Shown: in pieces, positions 20,926 through 32,000 of the stretch
How the letters are laid out: each line of letters opens with the position of its first letter
Numbering within the stretch: the stretch's first letter is position 1
From: Pratylenchus scribneri
Lineage: Eukaryota; Nematoda; Chromadorea; Rhabditida; Pratylenchidae
Direction of reading: 5' to 3'
NCBI GenBank assembly: GCA_030063045.1
Contig: JAQSEB010000115.1
Location: 372,001-436,000, forward strand
Length of the DNA: 64,000 nt
Notes under the pieces: model-generated
Databases searched by the model: none
Seen by the model: only the letters and a program-made list of their open reading frames with translations
Told to the model about the DNA's origin: nothing
Program-made: the position numbers and the translations under genes

Positions 20926-22448
20926 TCAGCATGCGGTGGCACTGACAACGGAGGCGGATGGTGTGCCGCCACCGTTAACGGTGAATCCAATATCTTTGCT
21001 GGTGGCCCCCGGCTGAATGTTCATCCAAGAAGCGGTGGTGTACTGTGATGGGGAGCCATCCGCATTCCAAATGCCACCCATTGTTTGCTGGAAGAATTGG
21101 GAAGAATTAAATTAAATTGGTTAAAAAAGTGGATTACCCCGGAAGCCAATTGCAGTTTGAACACCACTTTGCACACCGCCTTTGAGCCAGTGTTTTTGAT
21201 TTCCACAACATATTGGCCACCATTGCCCCAGCTGGAAGTGGCCGTAACGGAAACTGAAACTGAGGCAGATCCACCGCCACCACCGCCTCCTCCTCCGCCG
21301 CCACCTCCTGGTGCTTTTGTTGTTGGTGTTGTGGTTGGCGAGCCTCCGCCTCCTCCGCCACCGCCTCCACCCGAACCAGAGCAGCTAACGCCTTAAATAT
21401 TAATTGTTAAATTGGGCACAAAATATGTTCGAGACTGACCATTGTTTTTGCTTTTCAATTGGGCTTTGACCAATTTGCCGGATGCGGTCAACACCGAATC
21501 AGAACCAACTTGGGATGGTTGTGTGCCGGGATTCAACGCAGCCGACCCTTCACTTTTGGCATCAACCGCCCAATTTGCATAGGAAATTTTGTTGTTCTCC
21601 AAGAAGGTCCACCATTCGTTGGAGGAGGCCGAATCGACGCCACCATTTCCGTCAGCACTGACTGTGCCATATTCGGTGACGAAAATGCAAACTTTCTACA
21701 AAATATATTTTAGTATTATTCTATAAACTGTTTTTACCTTATTCAAAGCTGCCATAGTTTTGTCCCTCAACGATTGTTTGTGGGTTGCGGCATAATAATG
21801 GAGGGTATAGCACAAATTGCTGCCCGAAACTGGGTTATTTGCGGCCTGATCCACGTCTTGGGACCAAGTTGGTGTGCCCAAAACGATCACATTCTTATTG
21901 TCAATTGCCCGAATTGCGGCCACCACATCTACATGGTACGGCTTCACAACACTGTTCCAATCGACTTGAAGTGGTTCATTGAATGTTTCGTAAATGATAT
22001 TCGGGTTGGAGCCATATTGGGTGGCAATTTGTTTGAAGAATTCAATGGCCTGGCTTTTGTGATTTTGCGCATTGTGGTCATGCCAATCCACAATCACATA
22101 AATGCCATTGTCGATGGCACCTTGGATGACCGCTTTTACCAGTGCCATTTGGGCAGCCTGATTGCTCAAATATCCACTGCCCTCCTCAACGCCCATTGCC
22201 GCTCGAACCAAATTCACATTCCATTGGCATTTCAATTGTTTCACAACATCCGCCGTATAGAATGGTGAACCCTCGGAGAAACTGGACCAGAACAAGGACA
22301 TTCCACGGAGAACGACGGCTTGGCCAGAGGATCCAACCAATTGGCCATTGCTGACCGACAATTGGCCATAGGGTGGGGCGGCACCAAAAATGGGTTGGGC
22401 CAATTGAAGAGAGAGAAGACAAAGAGCAGGGAGGAGGATGAATGCCAT
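20926..22448 (-). pseudogene. GH5 beta-1,4-endoglucanase with CBM2 module, frameshifted
   Basis: Four minus-strand exons: 21738-22448, 21440-21697, 21138-21391, 20926-21087. Signal peptide at 1-22 (LLSLQLAQPIFG). The GH5 catalytic domain shows RGMSLFWSS, VDWHDHN, IYETFNEP (Glu158, acid/base) and HYYAATH, then FVTEYGTV (Glu245, nucleophile). A Gly-rich and Thr/Pro linker leads to a CBM2-type module (SSWGNGGQYVV, GSKAVCKVVF, IWNADGS) ending in Cys. Such secreted cellulases are made in the gland cells of cyst nematodes, soften plant walls during invasion, and were acquired from bacteria. As given, the frame is broken: an extra two bases (an AC/CA duplication near 21658-21662) follow GTV, so the rest of the catalytic domain, linker and CBM lie in another frame and the translated product ends early. 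This is either a real inactivating mutation or a sequence error. Confidence 0.9.
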
Positions 22449-22510
22449 TTTGCTTGAATTGGAATTGAAATGGAATGGAATTGATGTTTTAATGGGAATT
22501 TTGGGCCGGC

Positions 22511-22517
22511 TTAAATA
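22511..22517 (-). promoter_or_regulatory. TATA-like box of the cellulase
   Basis: TATTTAA on the minus strand, about 63 bp upstream of the cellulase start codon, in the usual place for a core promoter. Confidence 0.4.
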
Positions 22518-24139
22518 CTGTTCCAATTCCAAGGGGAGATCATTTTTCGGTCATCCCATCCAGAGGTGTGGGCCCAACAAAGTTTGAACAGCGATTTGTG
22601 GGCTGAAATGGGCGAATGGTGAAAATTGGAATTTGATGGAAGTTGGAAGGATTTGTGCCATGTCCGTGTCCCCAAAATTCTCAGCCAAATATCAGCTGAA
22701 TAAACTTCCCCATTTTTACCTTAACGTTCGTTCCTTTTCTGTGAACATCGCCCAGTGAATTAAAAGCTGAGTATACGGTTTGTGATGGTGTGAAATTGAC
22801 AGAAGCAGGTGCTAATTTTCAGCCCAAATTCAATTTCAAACAAATAATGAACTAAATCAATTCTCATCAGCCATCAGTTTCCGTTCTCGATTTCAATGGG
22901 GAATGATGATCATTTTAGGTACATTTGGTTTAAAAAATATGGAAAAGTGCATTCCTTTCATTTTATTATTAAAAAGTGAAGATAATTTAATTATTTTAGT
23001 GCTAATATTACTTTGAAATAATAAGAATTCATTGAAGAATTATGCAAAAATTAAGTCGTCTTCTATCATATTTATTATTTATTTCATTTAAATCCAAATA
23101 AATTGTTCAATTTGAAAAATTATGGAACAATATTTATATCAAAAGATGGAGAATTTCTGTACTATCAACTATTATGAAGATCATCAATAATGGTTGGGAT
23201 TGAAAGAGGGTATGATTGCGAAGATGAAGGGCCAATAGGAGGGCGATCTCCTCAAATACAGTACAAAGGGGAGGGAGAGGATAGTTTTGATTGAAATGAC
23301 AATAGCCTCAAGGCATCTCAAGTTACTGACTGCGAGATTTTTCTGCTGCTATCGTATTTTCCTTTCCTTTTAATCAGCCAATGAGCAACGAGCATTCAAA
23401 TGCTGTAAAGGAATGTCATTTCCTCTGTTATATACAATATATGAACCAATTTTGATGATCTTGCTATGCTTTGCATTGATTGATAGAGTGGAAATTTAAA
23501 TATTTAAAAATATATATAAATGAAATGAGGTGGAAAAAAATGCACATAGATAAAAGCAGAATTGGTAAATCATTCATCCAAAATAATAAATTATTGAAAA
23601 TTTATTAAAGACAAAGATAAATGTCAAATTTAAATTTTAGCTAATTGTGTAAAATGTTGTTCAGAATGATTTTAAATTTTAGTAAATTTTCTAACATATT
23701 TTTCTTATTCCCACCAAAAATGCCGATATTTCCGGACATATAGCAAATAGCCTTTCCCAATCCATTTTCTTTCTAATTAATTGACTAAAATTCGTGAATA
23801 AAAATTATCCAATAAAAATTTTCCAACATTTGTTCAAACATAAATTCAACTGACCCCATTCACATTTTTTTTGTGCGTCAATTCCCCCTTTTCTCCTCCA
23901 ATTCGAGCAAGTTCAACCCCAAATAATATGGATTCCGTTCCATCCAAAATTTTCTTCATTTTCTGTCAAATATTTATTTGTTCAATTTTTAATAGAAAAA
24001 ATTATAAACAAATTTTTGGATGGCCTGATGGAATCCGGGTTCATTTTCAAATGGGAATTTTTCATATAGATTCAAAGCCACTTCATTTTTATCCGGAAAA
24101 AGATCAAATGATTGGGATACCCAAATTTTTGAAGTATTT
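22518..24139. other. intergenic, upstream of the cellulase
   Basis: About 1.6 kb with no supported gene. It contains one copy of the dispersed repeat (23300-23500). An ORF entering the tandem array from about 23871 has no recognised content. Confidence 0.4.
23300..23500 (+). repeat. dispersed repeat family, copy A
   Basis: Shares an ordered set of blocks with 31421-31640, 33741-33960 and 41945-42180: CTCAAGGCAT, TTCTGCT(A)CCGTATTTTCC-like, (C/T)TAATCA(A/G)CCAATGAG-like, a block TTTTGATGATCTT(A/G), and a terminal TGATAGAGTGGAAA. No coding capacity. Confidence 0.55.
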
Positions 24140-25447
24140 TCAGGAAAGATGTATTTTTGTTTCATTCCGGTTAGATTGTGTTTTCCGGAAAGATTTGTGT
24201 TTCATCCGATTAGATTGTGTTTTCCGGAAAGAAATGTGTTTCATTCGATTAGATTGTGTTTTCCGGAAAGAAATGTGTTTATCCGATTAGATTGTGTTTT
24301 CCGGAAAGATTTGTGTTTCATTCCGGTTAGATTGTGTTTTCCGGAAAGAAATGTGTTTCATCCGATTAGATTGTGTTTTCCGGAAAGAAATGTGTTTCAT
24401 CCGATTAGATTGTGTTTTCCGGAAAGAAATGTGTTTCATCCGATTAGATTGTGTTTTCCGGAAAGAAATGTGTTTCATCCGATTAGATTGTGTTTTCCGG
24501 AAATAAATGTGTTTTATCCGATTAGATTGTGTTTTCCGGAAAGATTTGTGTTTCATTCCGGTTAGATTGTGTTTTCCGAAAAGAAATGTGTTTCATCCGA
24601 TTAGATTGTGTTTTCCGGAAAGAAATATGTTTCATCCGATTAGATTGTGTTTTCCGGAAAGAAGTGTGTTTCATCCGAATAGATTGTGTTTTCCGGAAAG
24701 ATTTGTGTTTCATTCCGGTTAGATTGTGTTTTCCGGAAAGAAATGTGTTTCATTCGATTAGATTGTGTTTTCCGGAAAGAAATGTGTTTATCCGATTAGA
24801 TTGTGTTTTCCGGAAAGATTTGTGTTTCATTCCGGTTAGATTGTGTTTTCCGGAAAGAAATGTGTTTCATCCGATTAGATTGTGTTTTCCGGAAAGAAAT
24901 GTGTTTCATCCGATTAGATTGTGTTTTCCGGAAAGAAATGTGTTTCATCCGATTAGATTGTGTTTTCCGGAAAGAAATGTGTTTCATCCGATTAGATTGT
25001 GTTTTCCGGAAATAAATGTGTTTTATCCGATTAGATTGTGTTTTCCGGAAAGATTTGTGTTTCATTCCGGTTAGATTGTGTTTTCCGAAAAGAAATGTGT
25101 TTCATCCGATTAGATTGTGTTTTCCGGAAAGAAATATGTTTCATCCGATTAGATTGTGTTTTCCGGAAAGAAGTGTGTTTCATCCGAATAGATTGTGTTT
25201 TCCGGAAAGATTTGTGTTTCATTCCGGTTAGATTGTGTTTTCCGGAAAGAATTTGTGTTTCATCCGATTAGATTGTGTTTTCCGGAAAGAAATATGTTTC
25301 ATCCGAATAGATTGCGTTTTCCGGAAAGAAATATGTTTCATCCGATTAGATTGTGTTTTCCGGAAAGAAATGTGTTTCATCCGAATAGATTGTGTTTTCC
25401 GGAAAGATTTGTGTTTCATCCGATTAGATTGTGTTTTCCGGAAAAAT
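24140..25447 (+). repeat. large tandem array, about 33 units of 39 bp
   Basis: The unit is TTTCCGGAAA plus GAAATGTGTTTCATCCGATTAGATTGTGT in consensus, with variants (TTCCGGTTAG, GATTTGTG). Palindromic TTTCCGGAAA recurs every 39 bp. A higher-order copy of 509 bp is repeated: bases from about 24242 recur from 24751. ORFs are open for long stretches on both strands because the unit is 13 codons; the translations (RLCFPERNVFHPI-type) are not credible proteins. It lies between the cellulase and a secreted peptide gene. Confidence 0.95.
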
Positions 25448-25751
25448 GTATTTTCACTCAATTGTTTTCCTCTCTGGATAAAGAAAACTTTGGCAAAAAT
25501 TCGAAAAGGAAAACAACAATATTTATACTTCGGATCTGATGAATTGCTTTTTCAACAATTCATATTTCATAATAATAATAATGATAAAATGAATGGGAAT
25601 TTTGAATGGAATTCATAATTTTAATTTGAAAATCTTTACACAAAAATGGGATAAACAATTTAGGCTGTCAATGAAAAGGATAATGATTTTATTTTCAGTC
25701 AATTTGTTGAAAATTCTGTGGCCATTTTGATGGCAAATTCATTTTCTGCTT

Positions 25752-26278
25752 TCAGCCCCAATATCCGTATCCTCCATAGCAGCAGCCTCCCCATCCGCCC
25801 CATCGGCGAAAGCCCCAGCCTAAATTGCAATTAATTATATATAATTGATGGACAATGTGATCCACTCGATATTTGAATATTTCTTACAACTAATTAAATT
25901 CATAAAAGTAGTAATTGAATGAATCATCAAAATATTTGATGGCCCTAATATAAATCAAATATCGATCGCTTTCGCTTTATTCTCCACCAATACTCACCTC
26001 CTCCCCATCCACCGTATCCATATCCATATCCCCATCGCTTCTTCCGGTCCCTGTGCCAATTTTGGAATATCATTTAAAATATCATCAAAAAAAGCTCACA
26101 ATAATCCAGAATGGGCATCCACTTCGCCCATTGCTGCCATTATTTTGTTCACTTTGTGGTTGCCGTCCGCTTCAATGGCCCCGGATTCCAATTCGACGGG
26201 GGCTGCATTGATGATCAGTGAAAATGCCAAAATGCAAACGGCAAGTAAAAGTGCCGATATTAGAATTTTATTGGACAT
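25752..26278 (-). CDS. secreted aromatic/glycine-rich peptide precursor (NLP-like)
   Basis: Three minus-strand exons (26100-26278, 25998-26050, 25752-25819), 99 residues. Signal peptide about 1-25 (LISALLLAVCILAFSLIINA), then a 35-residue propeptide, a tetrabasic-type site DRKKRW, and a mature part built from Gly, Trp and Tyr (WGYGYGYGGWGGGGWGFRRW, then GGCCYGGYGYWG). This is the layout of nematode neuropeptide-like/antimicrobial YGGW-type precursors such as the caenacins and the nlp-29 group: furin-type cleavage would release a Gly/aromatic peptide. The two adjacent Cys and the internal RR site are distinctive. The TATA box is at 26370-26378 (minus). Function in defence or as a secreted effector is inference. 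Confidence 0.8.
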
Positions 26279-26369
26279 TTCAATGAATTATTGGAATTAA
26301 TCGAGAATTAAATGCAATGTGATTTTTTAATTTGATTGCGTCAATTTTGTTGGGTATTCCACTTGAGGA

Positions 26370-26378
26370 TATTTATAG
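26370..26378 (-). promoter_or_regulatory. TATA box of the NLP-like gene
   Basis: CTATAAATA on the minus strand, about 95 bp upstream of the ATG at 26278. Confidence 0.5.
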
Positions 26379-27291
26379 CCCTAATTTGGATTGGCCATTT
26401 TCGTCACAAGATTATCTCATCGCCGATTTGCCAATTTGTTCAATCACATAAAAGTCCAATAAGTTCGCCAAATGAAATGAACAAAATATATGGTCCCTTC
26501 TTCCATTATGGTCCAACCATTTTCAATTTTATTTATGTGTTTTTTTTGCTCGCCGAATTCTCAAATATGTACAAAACATAGTCTGAGCTGCCCTTTCCCA
26601 AACATCCCCATCCCTTCTTTTCTGTCCTTTTTTTCCAAATTGGCCAGTTTAAAGTCTCCAATTTTCACATTTGATGCACTTTTTTTCTTAAATTCGACGA
26701 ATTTGTTTTGGCAGGTTATTTGATGCCCGCATTTCTATTTCTACAAAATACATTGAATGTTTTGAACCAAATGGATTTAAAATGGATGAGAATTTGATGT
26801 TCTCGTTTGATAAAATATATAGAAAATTTTTAATTTCATTTCGGCAATTTTCGGTGATTTTTTTATGTTGTTTATGTTTTGATTTTGACTGATGAGATGG
26901 CCAAAAATCAGCTGAAACCATTAGTAGAATGGAAGGGATATGGGTAGGGGAGGTGGAGGGCGAGGGAATTCCCAATTTCAAGGACGCACTTTAACTGAAA
27001 CCAAAACAAAATGCACTGTGAATTTTTTTGTTATTTATTTGCCAATTTTCAAGGACAAATTTGATGCTGTGTCGAATGGATAATTTGTTTTGTTTTGCCA
27101 TCAACGTTTGGCGCAATTATTTTCGAAACATCAGGAACCAGTGGCGGATTGCAAACCGGTTCAAGGCTATTTTATGAGCCAAGATTGAAGCGAATGATCC
27201 AAAGTCGAAGGTCACTTTACAATTGAGAGTCGAAGGATTTTGTTTTTATTTTGCGCCAAAATGCTATGACGATTTGGGAGATGTTTTTGGG
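26379..27291. other. intergenic region between two secreted-protein genes
   Basis: AT-rich; divergent promoters of the NLP-like gene (minus) and the Gln/Gly-rich gene (plus). No other gene supported. Confidence 0.4.
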
Positions 27292-27298
27292 TATAAAA
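27292..27298 (+). promoter_or_regulatory. TATA box of the Gln/Gly-rich gene
   Basis: TATAAAA, about 80 bp upstream of the ATG at 27372. Confidence 0.55.
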
Positions 27299-27371
27299 TG
27301 AAGGTAAAGAAGTGGGCAGAGCAGGCAGATTTACCAAAATCTTAACGAATATTCCCGAAAAGTACAACAAA

Positions 27372-28323
27372 ATGCGCATTCTTATCCTTCTTGCCTTGGT
27401 TTTGGCCACCACTTTTGCAATTGAACAACAAAGCGGCCAACAAAGTGTCAATCAAAAAGGCACACAAAAGGGCCGTTTGACCCGATCAAACCAACAAAGT
27501 GGCCAGCAACGGGTTGGAAATGAATGAATAATTTAAAATTAGAATAAAAACGAAAATTAGGGCCAACAAGGGACTCAAATTGGTCAACAAGATCAACAGC
27601 AAAATCGAGAGACACGCGACATCCAGGGACAGCAAGGAATTCAAGGCCAACAAAGTAGCCAGCAGGGAAAACAACAACAAAAGAGGGAAACTCAAGGACA
27701 AGGGCAACAAGGAGTTCAGGGACAACAGGTAAAATTATTGGACCATATTTTAATGTTTTTGTGCCTTTTTAGCAGACATCCCAGGGAGTTCAACAAGGCC
27801 AACAACAAGAAGGCCAACAGACATCACGAAATAATCGTGCCGTAAACACGCAACAAGGACAGCAAAGCCAACAGGGGGCACGAAGTCAGCAGAGTATTCA
27901 AGGCCAACAAGATCAACAACAAAATCGGGAGACACGTGACAACCAGGGACAAGGAATTCAGGGGCAACAAGGAGTTCAGGGCCAGCATGAAATTCAAGGC
28001 CAACAAAGTGCCCAGGGAAAACAACAACAAAATAGAGAAAAGAGGGAAACTCAAGGACAAGGACATCAAGGAATTCAGGGGCAACAGGGAAATCAGGGAC
28101 AGCAAGGAATTCAAGGGCAACGTGGCCAACAGCATCAGGTGAAAATGCCTTTTGGGAAGAAATATGGAGATGGAGAATAATTCCTTTTTTGAAGGCTGTT
28201 GGCCAACAGAGAATTGTTAGAGCAGTGCACAGCAAGCCAAAAGAGGCAAATGTTGGTCAACAAAACCAGGGAGGAGGAGTCCAACAGCATCAAGGTGGTC
28301 AAAGTCGGGGCCAATCAACTTGA
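27372..28323 (+). CDS. secreted Gln/Gly-rich repeat protein
   Basis: Four exons (27372-27512, 27561-27728, 27773-28138, 28195-28323), 267 residues. A signal peptide (RILILLALVLATTFA, 1-17) leads straight into low-complexity sequence made of GQQ, GQQGIQGQQ, QQQNRETRD and similar short units to the C-terminus, ending GGQSRGQST. The charged block QNRETRD with its flanks occurs twice (exons 2 and 3), showing internal duplication. There is no fold or catalytic motif. It could be an extracellular matrix, eggshell, cuticle or gland secretion; nothing in the sequence decides. Introns are 44-56 bp and GT-AG. I do not recognise an orthologue. Confidence 0.78.
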
Positions 28324-29020
28324 GTGATTCATGAAATAGAAGAGAGAAATGATTTTTAAAATGAATTAAAGAATGATTAAAAATTGAATTGATGACTGCC
28401 AAATCCCAACAATTAATGAACAATCAATAAATAAATATTTCTGGCAAATTTTGCTGAATTAATTAAATAAAATGATGAATAATTGGCCATTGATAAAATA
28501 TTCAAATCCCGCTTGTTTTCCAAATATTTAATTTCGCCTGTTTTCTTAATCGAAAACGCATTTTTCCTGCCATTCGAAAACACATTTTTCTTAGTCGATC
28601 GAAAAGATATTAAATTTTCTCTCCTCCAGGCTATGTGTGAGGAAAGAAAAAATATGGTAAACACTAAACAGAATTATGGTACCTATTTCACTTGTTAGAA
28701 ATGAAGGGAAAACAAATCAATTAATTTCCCTGAGGCAATCTTCAATAATCGGCGGAATCTTCCAATTCCATTTGGTCTTTTTAAGGGTTTTCAACAAATT
28801 AAGCAAATCATCCATTTGAAAAGAGATGCTTATTTTCATTGTTTTTGGCCATCAAATTTGTGTGATTCAAATTTTATCTTTTATTAAAAATATCATAAAA
28901 ATGGCACATAATTATTTTTGATTGAGGGAGGAGGATTTAATCGAATATTGACACCAAAAAATATCCAAAATTCATACTAAAATGTCATTTGATTAAATAT
29001 AATTATTATTTTTTATTTAA
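28324..29020. other. intergenic, convergent 3' ends
   Basis: 3' flanks of two convergent genes. AATAAATAAATA near 28427-28438 is a likely polyadenylation signal for the Gln/Gly-rich gene. No gene seen. Confidence 0.4.
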
Positions 29021-32000
29021 TTATTCCGCAATTGATTGTTCCGCAATTGACTTTTCCTCTGTTTCTGGCTGATCCGCTTGCGAATTTTGATCCATCGATT
29101 TTTGTGATTTTATTCCTTTTCTCTTCTTTGATTTTTTGTCCTCTTTTGGTGGCTTCGACTTTGATGAATCCTTTGAATTTTTGGACGATTTCGAGGAAAT
29201 ACTATTCGTCTCATCCTCATCGCCCAATGAACCGCCTTCAATCGCCAATTTGTCTGGAAAATTTCAATATTAAAATTGCGAAAAATTAAATCAATTGATT
29301 AAATGCTTAAAATATTATCAAATTATTTACACATTTCCCCTAATAAATATGCCATTTCATAATGTTTGGGCATTTTCACCAAAAATGGCAATCATAATTC
29401 ATTTCGACCATTTCCCACCTTTTTTGTATCCTGCAAATTTGGCCCCGTCCAATCCAGCTTCGAATGCACTGCGCACCGATGTTTTGGCTCCGTCCGCCAC
29501 AGTCTGGCCAACCTTTTCCGCTCCTTTTGCCACAGCTTTTGCTCCAGTTTCGGCCCCCTTTGCCACTGCCTTTGCCCCGGTCTCCACTCCTTTGCCAACT
29601 GCTTTTGCACCCTTTGCCGTTCCTTCAACCACTGCAATTGCTCCACTTTTCCTATATTAGAATGGAAATTTATTGCGCCGGTATCTTCATCCCATTCCAA
29701 ACGTTGTGTCAATCGCAGTTTTTGCGGCATTCGCCGTCCCATCAGCCACATCAATTGCCAATTGTTTTGTGCCTCCAGCTAAATCAATTGAATTAATTTA
29801 TTCTCCCTTTCATATCAAGAAAGGTACCAACTTTCCACCATTTATAATAATTCATCAAGAAGTAAACCAATTTTAAAGATTTTAGTGTCAAATTTAGGCG
29901 CAAACTTTTGGCTATCCAATGATATTAATTTTATTTTAATTGGTTCAAAACTGAAGCAGTCATACCGAAAAAACATTAAATGACCTTTACAATGGATTAA
30001 AGAAATTTAATTGGTTATTTTGAGCACAACTCCATAATTTCTGAATCAATATAAATATAATTAATATAATTGGATAGCCAAGAGTCTACTCTTTAATTTG
30101 ATATAAAAATCAGTAAAATTAATCTGGTTCTTGATGAATTATTTACGGCGACAAATTTGGCTAATCCTTCATTTGATTCATTTATATTTACCAATTTTCT
30201 TTGTCACATCCGCACCCGCCTTTGTGCCCGCCATAATTCCATGTGCTGCCGAAACGGCCGTTCCAATTGCAATTTCTTTGGTTCCTTCCGCTAAAATTGT
30301 TTCATCGGAAAATTATTTAAATTTTCCTCATTTATTTTACCAATTTTCTCGGCTCCATGTGCGATTGCTTCTGCTCCAGCCTTGGCCTTCATTTCCACTG
30401 CTTTTGCGCCAATTTTCACTCCTTGGCCAACGGCTTGCCCTGCGGCAACTGTTCCGCCCACAACTGCGCCAACACCAAAACAGGCGCCGTAGGCAATCAC
30501 GGCGGGGGCCTCCTCAATTCCATGGGCTTTAAATAATGGAATTAATTAGTAAATTTTAAAATGGAATTCACCAATTTTATCGGCCCCATGTGCCACTGCC
30601 CCAGCCCCCGTTTTGACTCCTTGTACCACCGCATCTTTGCCAGCTTTTGCCCCGGTCACAACTCCCTGGCCAACAGCTTGAACACCATGGCCCACTGCCT
30701 GCCCTCCAGCAACCACACCTTTCCCTACTGCTTGGCCTCCAGCCATTGTGCCACCCAAAACTGCGCCAACGGCGAAACAAGCACCTGACAAAAGTGTATT
30801 AATTGTTTAATTGAGTCCACCCAAAATTCAACCGTATGCCATTTTGCCGGGTGCCTTTTTGATTGTCTTCAGTATTTTCTTCTTCTTTTTCGGCTTCTTC
30901 TCGCCATTTGTTGTCTCCGACCCAGCCTGACTGCCGGATTCATCCTCTTCCACTTCAATTTCAATTTCTTCATATTCTTCGCCTTCAGCCAAACTCGCTG
31001 ATTCTTGGCTTCCCTTCTCCGCATCTGTTGATTTGGTCTCCTCATCATTTGTGCCAACTTTTGGTTCAGCACTGGTTTCGGTGGCATCCAAACGGACAAC
31101 GGCTTAAAAAGGAAGGAAATGTTAAATTTAGGCATTCATTCGTGTCTTAGTGGCAATATTAGGAATAAACAATAAATTCTTTTTTATTTAGTTAATTTGT
31201 TTATTTACAATTTCAATCATGATCAGAAGAATCAGAGAATAAAAAGCAATGTTAAAATGAATTGAACTCAACAATGGCTATATGGTTAAATAAATTTTTG
31301 GTTTGTCTTTAATAAAATTGTAAAATTTTTTATTAATTTTGCTGAAGGATTGACAATTCCACTTTCTTTTATCCTTGTATATTTTCCAGCTAATTTCATT
31401 ATTATATTTTTAAATATTTAAATAGAGAATTTTCCGCTCTATCAAAGTATACTAATAAGATCATCAAAATCAATTAGGGAATAATTAATCCATTGATGAG
31501 TTGGCTTCAATCAAAGGATTAGAACAATACACTCATTGATTAGAAGGAAGGGGGATGGAAAATACGGTAGCAGAAAACTCTCTCACTCAGTCAATCAACA
31601 CTTATCAGTCATCAGCAGGAATGCCTTGAGGCTTCTTCATTCCGCTCCAATATTCTCCGTTCTCCTTCTACAGTCTACATTTCCTTTGCTTTTGAGTATA
31701 GTAGTACACCCAGCCAAATATGGAGCAATCTTTGCGCACTTATAACTTCCTTCAATTCCCAACCGTTATTAATGATTTTTGTAGGTGATAGAGCAGAAAA
31801 TTCTCCATTTTTTTGATAAATATTGTCCTAAAATTTTTGAAAATTGGACATTCATCAATTTCCATATAATTTGTGAATTTTTCCTTCCCATTTAGGACAT
31901 TTTCAATATAAATAATTTCATTTCATCAATTTACCTGTGCTCGATTCCTCTTCAACTTTTTGGCTTTGTTCCCCGTCCACAGTGGCCAATCCAACTTCAT

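Noticed and set aside
21085..22268. Plus-strand ORFs, including a poly-Pro ORF, over the cellulase
   Set aside because: They are antisense to the cellulase; the poly-Pro is the complement of its Gly-rich linker.
24140..25447. CRISPR array
   Set aside because: Regular spacing, but spacers are not unique, there are no cas genes, and this is a eukaryotic genome; it is a minisatellite.
24149..25618. Many long ORFs with RLCFPERNVFHPI- or FRKTQSNRMKHIS-type translations on both strands
   Set aside because: They are the 39-bp (13-codon) tandem unit read in several frames; no start context, splice structure or non-repeat content supports a protein.
29295..30788. Plus-strand ORFs rich in Phe, Pro, Leu and Cys
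   Set aside because: Antisense shadows of the Ala/Gly/Lys repeat exons on the minus strand.
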